NCBI GenBank assembly: GCA_024401895.1
Contig: JAKSKE010000005.1
Span: 1 to 58,525, forward strand
DNA length: 58,525 nucleotides
Reading direction: 5' to 3'
From: Bacteroidales bacterium
GTDB taxonomy: Bacteria > Bacteroidota > Bacteroidia > Bacteroidales > UBA932
The translations under genes were made by a program, and so were the position numbers. The notes under the pieces are model-generated. The model made no database searches. It had not been told where the DNA came from and saw only the letters and a program-made list of their open reading frames with translations. Below are positions 7,897 through 15,540 of this stretch, one piece after another. Within the stretch, counting starts at the first letter, position 1; each line of letters begins with the position of its first letter.

Positions 7897-8712
7897 TTAT
7901 TCTTTTACTTCCTGTGCGGGAGCGGCTTCTTCAGCTGCCTTTGCACCCTTGCGGGCGCGGAGGTGCTTGGCAGGAGCCTTCTCTTCTGCAGCTTCTTCTG
8001 CAGGAGCTTCCTTTTCTTTCTCGAGCTTGCGCTCTTCGAGTCCTTCCTGAATAGCTGCGCAGAGAGCGTTCATAACGCACTCGATAGACTTTGCAGCATC
8101 GTCATTTGCCGGAATCACATAATCAATCGAGGTAGGATCGCAACAAGTATCAACCATAGCGAATACCGGGATGTTAAGACGATTGGCCTCCTTCACTGCA
8201 TTGGCTTCCTTCTGGATGTCAATTACAAAGATAGCTGAAGGAAGGCGGCTCATATCGCGGATTGAACCGAGGTTCTTCTCGAGTTTCTCCCTCTGGCGTG
8301 TAACCTGAAGGCGCTCACGCTTTGCGAGTTTGTCAAAAGTACCGTCCTCGTGCATCTTGTCGATGGTTCCCATCTTCTTGATTGCCTTGCGGATGGTAGG
8401 GAAATTTGTGAGCATACCGCCGGCCCATCTTTCGGTTACTGACGGCATACCTACTGCTGTGGCTTTCTCGGAAACGATTTCCTTAGCCTGCTTTTTGGTA
8501 GCTACGAAGAGAATCTTGCGGCCGCTCTTGGCAAGCTGCTTCATCTCCTCGGCTGCCTCGTCTATCTTGACGATGGTCTTGTGCAGGTCAATGATGTGGA
8601 TTCCGTTCTTCTGGTCGAAGATATAGGGAGCCATTTTAGGATTCCACTTACGGGCCTGGTGGCCGAAGTGAACACCTGCATCAAGCAATTCTTGGAAATT
8701 TGTACGTGACAT
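7897..8712 (-). CDS. rpsB: 30S ribosomal protein S2
   Basis: 271-residue S2 beginning MSRTNFQELLDAGVHFGHQARKWNPKM, where GVHFGHQ...WNPKM is the family signature. The conserved core ends near residue 228. A charged alanine/glutamate/lysine tail of about 45 residues follows (EKEKEAPAEEAAEEKAPAK), a low-complexity extension seen in several Bacteroidota S2 proteins. It lies 173 bases downstream of rpsI and directly upstream of tsf. S2 binds the small subunit last and recruits S1. Confidence 0.97.
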   Translation of the reverse strand: MSRTNFQELLDAGVHFGHQARKWNPKMAPYIFDQKNGIHIIDLHKTIVKIDEAAEEMKQLAKSGRKILFVATKKQAKEIVSEKATAVGMPSVTERWAGGMLTNFPTIRKAIKKMGTIDKMHEDGTFDKLAKRERLQVTRQREKLEKNLGSIRDMSRLPSAIFVIDIQKEANAVKEANRLNIPVFAMVDTCCDPTSIDYVIPANDDAAKSIECVMNALCAAIQEGLEERKLEKEKEAPAEEAAEEKAPAKHLRARKGAKAAEEAAPAQEVKE

Positions 8713-8885
8713 TTTAATTTCTTGTTTTTAATAACTGTCCTCACTGCGTGAGGTCTCTTTTCTTCAAGGTGGAGTAACTGCCTTGCAGGTCTCCAGCCTT
8801 TTTCGCAACGCGGCAACCTCTGACCTATATTATATAAGGTATCCAGCGGTTTAAAACCAACGCTGTGCCGTAAGTCAACAAATAA
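8713..8885 (-). promoter_or_regulatory. rpsI-rpsB intergenic leader with hairpins
   Basis: This 173-base gap is unusually wide for the cluster. Within it CCTCAC-TGC-GTGAGG (8739-8753) forms a short hairpin about 27 bases before the rpsB start, and CCTATATTATATAAGG (8823-8838) is a second, imperfect one. No TAnnTTTG promoter is visible on the minus strand, so rpsB is probably reached by read-through from rplM. The hairpins could be an S2 autoregulatory leader, but there is no direct evidence. Confidence 0.35.
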
Positions 8886-9275
8886 CTAACGTTTGCTGAA
8901 CTGGAAGCGACGTCTTGCACCGGGCTGGCCAGGTTTCTTACGCTCAACCTCGCGTGCATCGCGAGTGAGGAATCCTGCTGCCTTAAGTGTAGAACGATAT
9001 GCCTCCTTGTCAACCTCGCAAAGTGCACGGGCGATAGCGAGTCTTACGGCTTCGGCCTGACCTTTGGTACCGCCTCCTGCGAGGTTAACCTTAATGTCAA
9101 ACTTGCCTACAGTCTCGGTAACGCTGAGGGGCTGCATAACAATGTACTGGAGTGACTCATCGGGGAAATAGTTCTCGAGAGTGCGGTCGTTGATTGTTAC
9201 ATTGCCTTTTCCGGCTGCAAGATAAACGCGAGCTACAGCTGCTTTACGTCTTCCAAGGGCGTGTGTCTGTTCCAT
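8886..9275 (-). CDS. rpsI: 30S ribosomal protein S9
   Basis: 129-residue S9. The N-terminal LGRRKAAVARVYL, the central GGGTKGQAEAVRLAIARAL and the basic C-terminus KPGQPGARRRFQFSKR are all family signatures. The terminal SKR tail reaches the P-site tRNA. It follows rplM by nine bases, the universal rplM-rpsI pair. Confidence 0.97.
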   Translation of the reverse strand: MEQTHALGRRKAAVARVYLAAGKGNVTINDRTLENYFPDESLQYIVMQPLSVTETVGKFDIKVNLAGGGTKGQAEAVRLAIARALCEVDKEAYRSTLKAAGFLTRDAREVERKKPGQPGARRRFQFSKR

Positions 9276-9284
9276 TTGCTCTGT

Positions 9285-9737
9285 TTAAATTTCGTTCAAC
9301 TTGATTGTTTTAGGGTTCTGTGCCTGATGAGGATGCTCGGGACCTGCATAGATGAACAGGTTGCCAAGAAGATCGTCACCAAGACGTGTCTTAGGGAGCA
9401 TACCCTTTACTGCTCTCCTGATAAGCTCTTCGGGGCGTGTTGCGAGAATCTCTTTAGGTGTTGTGAACCTCTGTCCGCCGGGATATCCGGTGTAACGGGT
9501 GTAAACACGGTCGGTCATCTTATTTCCCTTGAGGGCCACCTTCTCGGCGTTGATAATGATGACGTTGTCACCACAGTCAACGTTGGGGGTGAAACCGGCT
9601 TTGGTCTTGCCACGGAGGACAAGAGCAACGCGGGAAGCGAGACGACCAAGAGCGAGATCTGTAGCGTCAAGCACTACCCACTGCTTCTCTACGGTTGCCT
9701 TGTTAAGCGATACCGTCTTGTAGCTTTGTGTCTCCAC
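9285..9737 (-). CDS. rplM: 50S ribosomal protein L13
   Basis: 150-residue L13, an early-assembling large-subunit protein. I place the start at the GTG at 9737 because homologues begin (M)ETxSYKT and the frame further upstream is noise that crosses the promoter. Signatures are WVVLDATDLALGRLAS, DCGDNVIIINAEKV, KMTDRVYTRYTGYPGG and LIRRAVKGMLPKTRLGDDLLGNLFIYAGPEHPHQAQ. A full-consensus promoter lies 57 bases upstream, making rplM the first gene of the rplM-rpsI-rpsB-tsf run. The GTG start with AAGATCAAGACA before it lacks a strong ribosome-binding site. Confidence 0.95.
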   Translation of the reverse strand: METQSYKTVSLNKATVEKQWVVLDATDLALGRLASRVALVLRGKTKAGFTPNVDCGDNVIIINAEKVALKGNKMTDRVYTRYTGYPGGQRFTTPKEILATRPEELIRRAVKGMLPKTRLGDDLLGNLFIYAGPEHPHQAQNPKTIKLNEI

Positions 9738-9768
9738 TGTCTTGATCTTTAATTGGTTAATAAAAATT

Positions 9769-9795
9769 GCGATCCCTACACAAAATAGGGGTCGC
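9769..9795 (-). promoter_or_regulatory. Hairpin at the 5' end of the rplM transcript
   Basis: On the minus strand GCGACCCCTA pairs with TAGGGATCGC (one A-C mismatch) around a seven-base loop. Its 5' arm begins at the last bases of the -7 box, so most of it should be at the extreme 5' end of the mRNA, 32 bases before the GTG start. It could stabilise the transcript or serve L13 feedback; both are inference. Confidence 0.4.
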
Positions 9796-9825
9796 AAAGG
9801 TATAAAAATATTCTGTAAAAACAAA
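9794..9825 (-). promoter_or_regulatory. Bacteroidota promoter of the rplM operon
   Basis: On the minus strand TTTG (9825-9822), about 20 bases, then TACCTTTG (9801-9794) match the consensus. The -33 box lies inside the T-tract of the sdhC terminator. Confidence 0.75.
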
Positions 9826-9826
9826 G

Positions 9827-9842
9827 CCTTGCTTAAGCAAGG
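9827..9842 (-). terminator. Terminator spanning the sdhC stop codon
   Basis: The perfect palindrome CCTTGCTTAAGCAAGG contains the sdhC stop codon in its loop region and is followed on the minus strand by CTTTGTTTTT. Six base pairs with a TTAA loop and a U-rich tail fit a weak intrinsic terminator. Confidence 0.55.
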
Positions 9843-10525
9843 ATGAAATTTGCCTGCACAAAAGCGTTCACTGCAACCGCTGCGAATGCAACGCAAAGGA
9901 GGGTCACTACAATGACACCTATGACTTTTATGCGCTTGAACCAAGTCTGTCCGTCCCAGCCCACAGTCTGGAACATACTCCAGAAACCGTGTGTGAGGTG
10001 GAACCACAGAGCGGCGAACCAAACCAGGTAAAGTGCGAGGTTAACCCAGCTGCCGAAGGTTGTGGTAAGCAGCAGATAGGGATTCTGCTCCTCGCTTCCA
10101 ATAAACATTTGCAGCTGCATCTTGGCCCAGAAATGCAGGAGGTGGTAGAATATGAAGCCCAGGATTACGATTCCCAGAACCATCATATTGCGTGCAGACC
10201 AGGAATCGGCTGCGCCCTTGTTGGAAACGGCGTAGCGGTTGATTCCTCCGCGGGCCTTTATGTTGCGGTATGTAAGCCACAGACCGTACAGTATGTGAAT
10301 GAGGAAGCCGGCGGCCAGGACAGGAACCATAATGGTTACGATGGGGAGTGCCATAAAGTCGCATCCCTTCTGGAAAAGGCCGTCGGGAGCACCGAACTTG
10401 CCGGTAAAAGTATCAATGATAGAAAAGGAATTGATGGTGACGTGCAGGCCAAGGAAGACAATGAGAAATGCACCGCTGACGGCCTGTATGAACTTCTTTC
10501 CGATTGAAGAATTGAATATGAACAT
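9833..10525 (-). CDS. sdhC: Succinate dehydrogenase / fumarate reductase cytochrome b subunit, solitary
   Basis: 230-residue membrane anchor with five predicted helices, of the Bacteroidota SdhC/FrdC type that binds haem b and quinone. It begins MFIFNSSIGKKFIQAVSGAFLIVFLGLHV, and conserved histidines occur in helices (GLHVTIN, LIHILYG, HLLHFWAK, WFHLTHGFW), suitable as haem ligands. I chose the ATG at 10525 because a -7 box lies at 10558-10565. In most relatives sdhC is followed at once by sdhA and sdhB; here rplM follows on the same strand, so the catalytic subunits must be elsewhere or missing. Confidence 0.92.
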   Translation of the reverse strand: MFIFNSSIGKKFIQAVSGAFLIVFLGLHVTINSFSIIDTFTGKFGAPDGLFQKGCDFMALPIVTIMVPVLAAGFLIHILYGLWLTYRNIKARGGINRYAVSNKGAADSWSARNMMVLGIVILGFIFYHLLHFWAKMQLQMFIGSEEQNPYLLLTTTFGSWVNLALYLVWFAALWFHLTHGFWSMFQTVGWDGQTWFKRIKVIGVIVVTLLCVAFAAVAVNAFVQANFILA

Positions 10526-10557
10526 AATTTTGTTTTTTATGCTTTGTTTTGAGCACG

Positions 10558-10565
10558 CAAATATA
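10558..10565 (-). promoter_or_regulatory. -7 box of sdhC
   Basis: Minus-strand TATATTTG matches TAnnTTTG, with TTTC 19 bases upstream as a weak -33 box. The predicted start of transcription is about 30 bases before the sdhC ATG. It is divergent to the pyrH promoter 33 bases away. Confidence 0.55.
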
Positions 10566-10597
10566 ATGATGATATTGCAAGTTTGAAAATTTTCCGA

Positions 10598-10605
10598 TAT
10601 TTTTG
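10598..10605 (+). promoter_or_regulatory. -7 box of pyrH-frr-cotH
   Basis: Plus-strand TATTTTTG matches TAnnTTTG, with TTGC 19 bases upstream. Transcription would begin near 10610-10612. This rules out the in-frame ATG at 10583 and supports the pyrH start at 10628. Confidence 0.55.
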
Positions 10606-10627
10606 TTTTCTGCAAACACGCATACAG

Positions 10628-11332
10628 ATGTACAAAAGAGTATTGTTGAAATTGAGCGGAGAGAGCCTCGGAGGCCCCGCAGGAAAGGGTCTCGACGAGG
10701 AGAGCCTTCTTAAGTTCGCCAAAGAAGTGGCAGAGGCCACAAAGAGCGGCTGCCAAATTGCAATAGTCAACGGCGGAGGCAACATCTTCCGCGGTCTCCA
10801 GGGTGTAGGAAAGGGCTACGACAGAGTTACCGGCGACCATATGGGAATGCTGGCAACCATAATCAACTCCCTCGCACTGTCCACCGCCATAAAGAGTTTC
10901 GGAGTGGAGGCCAAGGTGTTCACAGCAACGCAAATGGAACCTTTCGCCACAATATTCACAAGCGAAAGGGCCATTGAAGTTCTCGAAAACGGAGGGGTCG
11001 CCCTCATTGCCGGAGGCACCGGAAGCCCGTTCTTCACCACCGATTCGGGAGCAGCCCTGAGGGCCTTGGAAATCAAGGCCGATGCCGTACTGAAGGGCAC
11101 CCGGGTTGACGGCGTTTACACCGCCGACCCCGAAAAAGACCCCAACGCAACAAAATACGACGAACTCACCTTCGACGAGGCCATCTCGAAGCACCTGAAG
11201 GTTATGGATACCACCGCGTTCGCCCTCTGCGAACAGGGTCCCATACCCATAGTAGTATTCGATATCAACAGAAGCGGGTCCCTGCTGAGGATATTGAACG
11301 GAGAAAAAGAAGGGACATTGGTACACGCATAA
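10628..11332 (+). CDS. pyrH: UMP kinase
   Basis: Bacterial UMP kinase of the amino-acid kinase fold, phosphorylating UMP to UDP in pyrimidine synthesis. 234 residues from MYKRVLLKLSGESLGG, the usual beginning. Further motifs are IAIVNGGGNIFRG (UMP/ATP loop), DHMGMLATIINSLAL and GTRVDGVYTADPEKDP. An in-frame ATG 45 bases upstream lies before the predicted promoter and is rejected. It is followed after 13 bases by frr, a very common pyrH-frr pair. Confidence 0.96.
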   Translation: MYKRVLLKLSGESLGGPAGKGLDEESLLKFAKEVAEATKSGCQIAIVNGGGNIFRGLQGVGKGYDRVTGDHMGMLATIINSLALSTAIKSFGVEAKVFTATQMEPFATIFTSERAIEVLENGGVALIAGGTGSPFFTTDSGAALRALEIKADAVLKGTRVDGVYTADPEKDPNATKYDELTFDEAISKHLKVMDTTAFALCEQGPIPIVVFDINRSGSLLRILNGEKEGTLVHA

Positions 11333-11345
11333 ACAACACAGAACT

Positions 11346-11915
11346 ATGTTGACAGAAAGAGCAAAAGAACTAGTGAACAGTGCCGATGAAAAAATGAAGA
11401 GCGCTGTGAAATTCCTGGAGGACGACCTTAAGAACTACCGCGTAGGCAAGGCCAATCCATCTATTTTCAACCCGGTAATGGTAAATTACTACGGTACTCC
11501 CACTCCCCTCAGCCAAATTTCTTCCATAACCACCCCCGACGCAAGGACTCTTGCAATTCAGCCCTGGGAAAGGACTATGATTGCCGCAATAGAAAAGGCC
11601 ATCATTGATTCCAACATAGGACTCACTCCGCAGAACAACGGCGAAATAATCCGCTGCACCGTTCCCGCCCTCACCGAAGAGCGCCGCAAAGACCTTATAA
11701 AGAAAGCGAAAGCCGCCGGAGAAAATGCAAAGGTTGTGGTACGCAACGCCCGCCGCGACGCAGTAGATGCCTTGAAGAAGGCACAGAAGAACGAAGGTCT
11801 CTCTGAAGACACCGAGAAGGAAGCTGAAGACGAGGTACAAAAAGTTACCGACAAAAACGTAAAGGCTATAGATGCAATAGTGAGCGCAAAGGAAAAAGAG
11901 ATACTCACGGTCTAA
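11346..11915 (+). CDS. frr: Ribosome recycling factor
   Basis: 189-residue RRF, which with EF-G splits post-termination ribosomes. Visible signatures are RVGKANPSIFNPVMVNYYGTPTPLSQ in domain I/II and RCTVPALTEERRKDLIKKAK near residues 113-132. Domain I is a three-helix bundle with a long charged C-terminal helix. The length is typical (about 185). Its stop codon shares one base with the next start (TAATG), so the CotH gene is translationally coupled. Confidence 0.97.
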   Translation: MLTERAKELVNSADEKMKSAVKFLEDDLKNYRVGKANPSIFNPVMVNYYGTPTPLSQISSITTPDARTLAIQPWERTMIAAIEKAIIDSNIGLTPQNNGEIIRCTVPALTEERRKDLIKKAKAAGENAKVVVRNARRDAVDALKKAQKNEGLSEDTEKEAEDEVQKVTDKNVKAIDAIVSAKEKEILTV

Positions 11916-13504
11916 TGAAAAAACTGTCGTTTGTTGCAGCGGCTCTTTTGCTGACAGCACTTTCCTGCCAGAAACCTATAGTTGAACAGGATTACCTGAA
12001 GATTGTCCCCGAAGCGGCGGAAGCAATAGTTGTAAGCTGCCTTGGGGAAGTTTCTTTGAATCTGGAAGTAAGCGAAAACTTCCGTCTGTTTTACTATGAA
12101 GTGGAAGCGGGCCTTTCACAAATCTCGCTTCAAACCCCCGAGGGACAGGTTCCGCAGCACGTTTATCTCAAGCACGTAGACGCAGTCTTTCCAAGAGAAG
12201 GCAAGTTCACTGCTGTAATAGGAGACATAATGTGCGAAGAACCCTACGAAGAACGGGTTCAGCTGGTAATTGACATTGATGGCAAAAAGGTAGCGTCGGC
12301 TGTCTTTAGCATCAGGTGCGAATCCGGCGTATTGTCCGGAGCCCCGCAGACGGGACTGCCCGTGGTGTACATTGCAACCGAAAATGCTGCGAAAATCAAG
12401 AACAAGGTCGACTGGGTCAACGCCATTGTAAAGATTGACGGGAACGGCAAATTCGACGACCTGCCCAAGACTCCCATTCAAATACGCGGCCGGGGCAACA
12501 CCACCTGGGACTACCCGAAAAAACCGTATCTGTTCAAGTTCGAGAGCAAAACCGCCGTGCTTGGGATGCCAAAGCACAAGCGCTGGGTTTTGTTGGCCAA
12601 CTATCTGGACAAAACTCTGATGCGCAACGACGTCACCTTCAAGGTTTCTACTCTCACCTCATTGAAATACACTACCCGCGCCCAGTTCTGCGAGGTGGTG
12701 CTCAATGGCAAACATCTTGGGAATTACCAACTTGTGGAGCAGATTAGGGTAGACAAGAACCGGTTGAACATTTCTGAAGAAAACGGCTTTCTTTACGAAC
12801 TCGACGGGCGCTACCGGAACGAAATAAATTGGACCGACCCGCACGGCAGCTGCTGGCTCAAGTCGTCCGGTATTCCTTTCTCCATCAAGTTCCCCGACGA
12901 AGACGACATAACTGCAGAACAGATTGAGCAGGGAAAGGCTATTGTTGCCGAAGTGGCCGGTGCCATATACAGCGACAATTTCACAGACCCGGACAAGGGA
13001 TATCGCCCGCTGCTGGACGTGAGGTCTTTCGCCGACTACTGGATAGTATTCGAACTTATGACCAATCACGAGCTGGCCAACCCATTGAGCATATTTATGT
13101 TCAAGGACGACAAGAAGCCCTTGGCCGCCGGCCCCGTATGGGATTTCGACTGGGGAACTCTTTCCTTTGTGGAGAATCCCGATGCAAAAGAACATATTTT
13201 CCTGAAAGAAGCCATATGGTATGTCCGCCTTTTCCGGGATCCCTACTTTGTGACCGTACTCAAGGAACGCTGGAACGAGTTGTATCCTGCCCTGCAGACC
13301 GTTCCCGACTATATGGACGAAAAACGCGGGCAAATCAGAAAATCTGCAGACATAAACTTCCAGCTCTGGGACATTACGGTGGGCAAGAGCCGCAAAATAA
13401 TCAACGGCGACGAATTGCTTACGTTCGACGATGCGGTAGATTTGCTGAAAGCCAATTACCTGACGCACCTGGAAACAATGAACCGAGAAATCAACGAGCT
13501 GTAA
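11915..13504 (+). CDS. CotH-kinase family lipoprotein
   Basis: 529-residue exported lipoprotein (MKKLSFVAAALLLTALSC, lipobox Cys18). Residues about 30-130 look like a small beta-sandwich domain, and about 145-510 form a CotH domain: PIQIRGRGNTTWDYPKKPY (about 187-205), LLANYLDKTLMRND and the catalytic-type GPVWDFDWG (about 405-413). CotH of Bacillus is an atypical protein kinase of the spore coat. The role in Bacteroidota is unknown, but many members are surface or secreted proteins. Coupling to pyrH-frr by a one-base overlap is odd for an envelope protein. Its 3' end overlaps lpxK, read from the other strand, by 14 bases. Confidence 0.88.
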   Translation: MKKLSFVAAALLLTALSCQKPIVEQDYLKIVPEAAEAIVVSCLGEVSLNLEVSENFRLFYYEVEAGLSQISLQTPEGQVPQHVYLKHVDAVFPREGKFTAVIGDIMCEEPYEERVQLVIDIDGKKVASAVFSIRCESGVLSGAPQTGLPVVYIATENAAKIKNKVDWVNAIVKIDGNGKFDDLPKTPIQIRGRGNTTWDYPKKPYLFKFESKTAVLGMPKHKRWVLLANYLDKTLMRNDVTFKVSTLTSLKYTTRAQFCEVVLNGKHLGNYQLVEQIRVDKNRLNISEENGFLYELDGRYRNEINWTDPHGSCWLKSSGIPFSIKFPDEDDITAEQIEQGKAIVAEVAGAIYSDNFTDPDKGYRPLLDVRSFADYWIVFELMTNHELANPLSIFMFKDDKKPLAAGPVWDFDWGTLSFVENPDAKEHIFLKEAIWYVRLFRDPYFVTVLKERWNELYPALQTVPDYMDEKRGQIRKSADINFQLWDITVGKSRKIINGDELLTFDDAVDLLKANYLTHLETMNREINEL

Positions 13505-14552
13505 CCTCGCGCTCAAAGATTCCGGATTGCTCCTCTCCGTGTATTCTCATACGAATGGGAGCGATGAACATTCTCTTGAACAGCGCCTTGTCTATGAAGC
13601 GATTGCCCATCAGGCGCTGTTTATCTTTTTCTGTGGTCACAATGGCGGCTAACGGATGCGCGGCCACGGCCTTGGAAAGGTTCTTCATATCGCCCCTGGT
13701 AAAGTAATGGTGGTCGCCCAGCGAAAACTTCTTCACTATCGTATAGCTGTCGCTGAGCTTGCGGTACAAAGGGGTGTCTATGGCAATGCCTGTGAGCAGA
13801 ATTACAGACTTTGCGTAAAGATACCGGGAATCGGTGGTTTCGTCTATCGGTTCACAGGGAAGATATTCTATGTATGCGAAAAACAGATGCTGCATCTTCC
13901 CGTGCGGAGTCACCGCCTCGCAGGAGAAAGGGTCATAGCTTCTGTAGCCCAGGGAAGCCGCATATTCCCGGGTCTGGTCGGGGTCCATTGATTCGGGACA
14001 TTTGGTAACAACCACAATGTCGGCATCGTAGAGCCTCTGCGGTAAGTCCCTCAACGTTCCGAAAGGCAGTAGACGGTCTTTGAACAGGGGGCGGTTGTAG
14101 TCTGTGAGCACTATGTTCTTATGTGCCCTGAGTTCCCTGGCCTGATAGGCGTCGTCCAACACTATGATGTCGGAATCGAGTTTCCCGCAGCCCTCGGCCC
14201 GGTTCCGGCACACGGCAACTGTAATGTCCGGGAACTTTTTCTTCATCTGCAGAGGTTCGTCGCCGAACATAGCGGCGGTGCCGTCGGCGCTTACCAGCTG
14301 GAATCCCTTGCTTTTGCGCTTGTACCCCCTGGACAGCACCGCTATCTTTCTGTCTTTCCACTCCGGCGAAGACCGCAGGGCAGACAGAATATATTCGGTA
14401 CAGGGCGTTTTACCGGTTCCTCCGGCCGCAAGGCCTCCGATACAGATTGTTGGAACGGAGCTTACAGCCGACTCAAGCTTTCCCTTGTCGTACATTCCGT
14501 TTCTTATTTTGAGGAAAGCGTAGTATGGATACAGCAGTATTTTGTCAATCAT
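13491..14552 (-). CDS. lpxK: Tetraacyldisaccharide 4'-kinase
   Basis: LpxK phosphorylates the 4' position of lipid A disaccharide at the inner membrane. 353 residues from MIDKILLYPYYAFLKIRNGM, whose hydrophobic N-terminus and the P-loop GGLAAGGTGKTP (39-50) are typical; VLSRGYKRKSKGF and FGDEPLQMKKKFP follow, as does a late TTEKDKQRL. The frame is open 39 bases further upstream, but the ATG at 14552 fits homologues and overlaps dusB by only 8 bases. It is last in a five-gene operon and collides with the CotH gene at its 3' end. Confidence 0.94.
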   Translation of the reverse strand: MIDKILLYPYYAFLKIRNGMYDKGKLESAVSSVPTICIGGLAAGGTGKTPCTEYILSALRSSPEWKDRKIAVLSRGYKRKSKGFQLVSADGTAAMFGDEPLQMKKKFPDITVAVCRNRAEGCGKLDSDIIVLDDAYQARELRAHKNIVLTDYNRPLFKDRLLPFGTLRDLPQRLYDADIVVVTKCPESMDPDQTREYAASLGYRSYDPFSCEAVTPHGKMQHLFFAYIEYLPCEPIDETTDSRYLYAKSVILLTGIAIDTPLYRKLSDSYTIVKKFSLGDHHYFTRGDMKNLSKAVAAHPLAAIVTTEKDKQRLMGNRFIDKALFKRMFIAPIRMRIHGEEQSGIFEREVTAR

Positions 14553-15540
14553 ATCTTTCGCAAATATAGTCCAGTATTCCATATATCTCATTGACGGCCA
14601 GGCTTGTAACCATTTTCATTCTCACCGGCTTAAAGTCTGGAAGACATTTGAAATAGCAACTGAGGTGCCGCCTCATCTCGTATATTCCGCGAGGCTCCCC
14701 CTTGGCTTCGAGCGACAGCGCCATATGCCTGCGGGCAATTTCAACCTTTTCCCGTACCGAAGGCTCGGGCATAGCCTCTCCGTACTGCAAATAATGTTTT
14801 ATTTCCCTGAAAATCCAAGGATGACCGAAACTGGCGCGACCTATCATAATTCCGTCCACCCCGTACCTGTCGAAGGCCTGCTTTGCTCCGGGACCGTCCA
14901 CAATGTCGCCGTTGCCGATTATTGGAATGTGCATACGGGGGTTGTTCTTCACCTCGCCTATCAATGTCCAGTCGGCATTACCCCGATACATTTGGCAACG
15001 AGTCCTACCATGAATCGTAAGTGCCTGTATTCCAACATCCTGCAATCTTTCGGCCAACTCTACTATGATTTTGCTGTCCTCGTCCCATCCAAGCCTTGTC
15101 TTAACTGTAACCGGCTTGTCCACAGCCTCAACCACCGCCTTGGTAATAGCAACCATCTTCTGGGGGTAGCGCATCATTCCCGAACCTGCTCCCCTGCCGG
15201 CAATCTTGGTTACCGGACACCCGAAGTTTATGTCTATTACGTCGGCTCCGTGCCCACCGGCAATCTCTACGGCCTTGTCTGCCATTCTGGCGGCATCTAC
15301 CATAGATTCGGGGATATGCCCGTAAATCTGAATCCCCACCGGCGCCTCTTCTTCGAGAGTTTTCATCTTCGCGATAGCCTTAACGGCATCGCGGATGAGC
15401 CCGTCCGACGGTATGAATTCGGTGTAAACCATATCGGCACCCTGCTCCTTGCACAACCGGCGGAAGGAGATGTCTGTAACATCCTCCATAGGAGCCAGCA
15501 GAAGTGGCTTTTCTCCCAAATCTATATTCCCTATTTTCAT
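14545..15540 (-). CDS. dusB: tRNA-dihydrouridine synthase
   Basis: FMN-dependent reductase that makes dihydrouridine in tRNA loops. 331 residues from MKIGNIDLGEKPLLLAPMEDVTD. The catalytic motif INFGCPVTKIAGRGAGSGMM includes Cys108, the general acid, followed by KTRLGWD and TIHGRTRCQMYRGNADW. I choose the ATG at 15540, which overlaps the upstream aminopeptidase stop as ATGA, over an in-frame ATG 30 bases earlier. DusB-type enzymes modify U17 in E. coli; the site here is not proven. Confidence 0.94.
   Translation of the reverse strand: MKIGNIDLGEKPLLLAPMEDVTDISFRRLCKEQGADMVYTEFIPSDGLIRDAVKAIAKMKTLEEEAPVGIQIYGHIPESMVDAARMADKAVEIAGGHGADVIDINFGCPVTKIAGRGAGSGMMRYPQKMVAITKAVVEAVDKPVTVKTRLGWDEDSKIIVELAERLQDVGIQALTIHGRTRCQMYRGNADWTLIGEVKNNPRMHIPIIGNGDIVDGPGAKQAFDRYGVDGIMIGRASFGHPWIFREIKHYLQYGEAMPEPSVREKVEIARRHMALSLEAKGEPRGIYEMRRHLSCYFKCLPDFKPVRMKMVTSLAVNEIYGILDYICERYD

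Noticed and set aside
8820..8850. TATAAT-like sequence before rpsB
   Set aside because: Bacteroidota do not use the E. coli -10 consensus and no TTTG/TAnnTTTG pair is present.
9738..10022. Upstream extension of the rplM frame
   Set aside because: Crosses the rplM promoter and sdhC terminator; L13 homology starts at the GTG at 9737.
10526..11326. Upstream extension of the sdhC frame into pyrH
   Set aside because: Runs antisense through pyrH and beyond the sdhC promoter; homologues start at the ATG at 10525.
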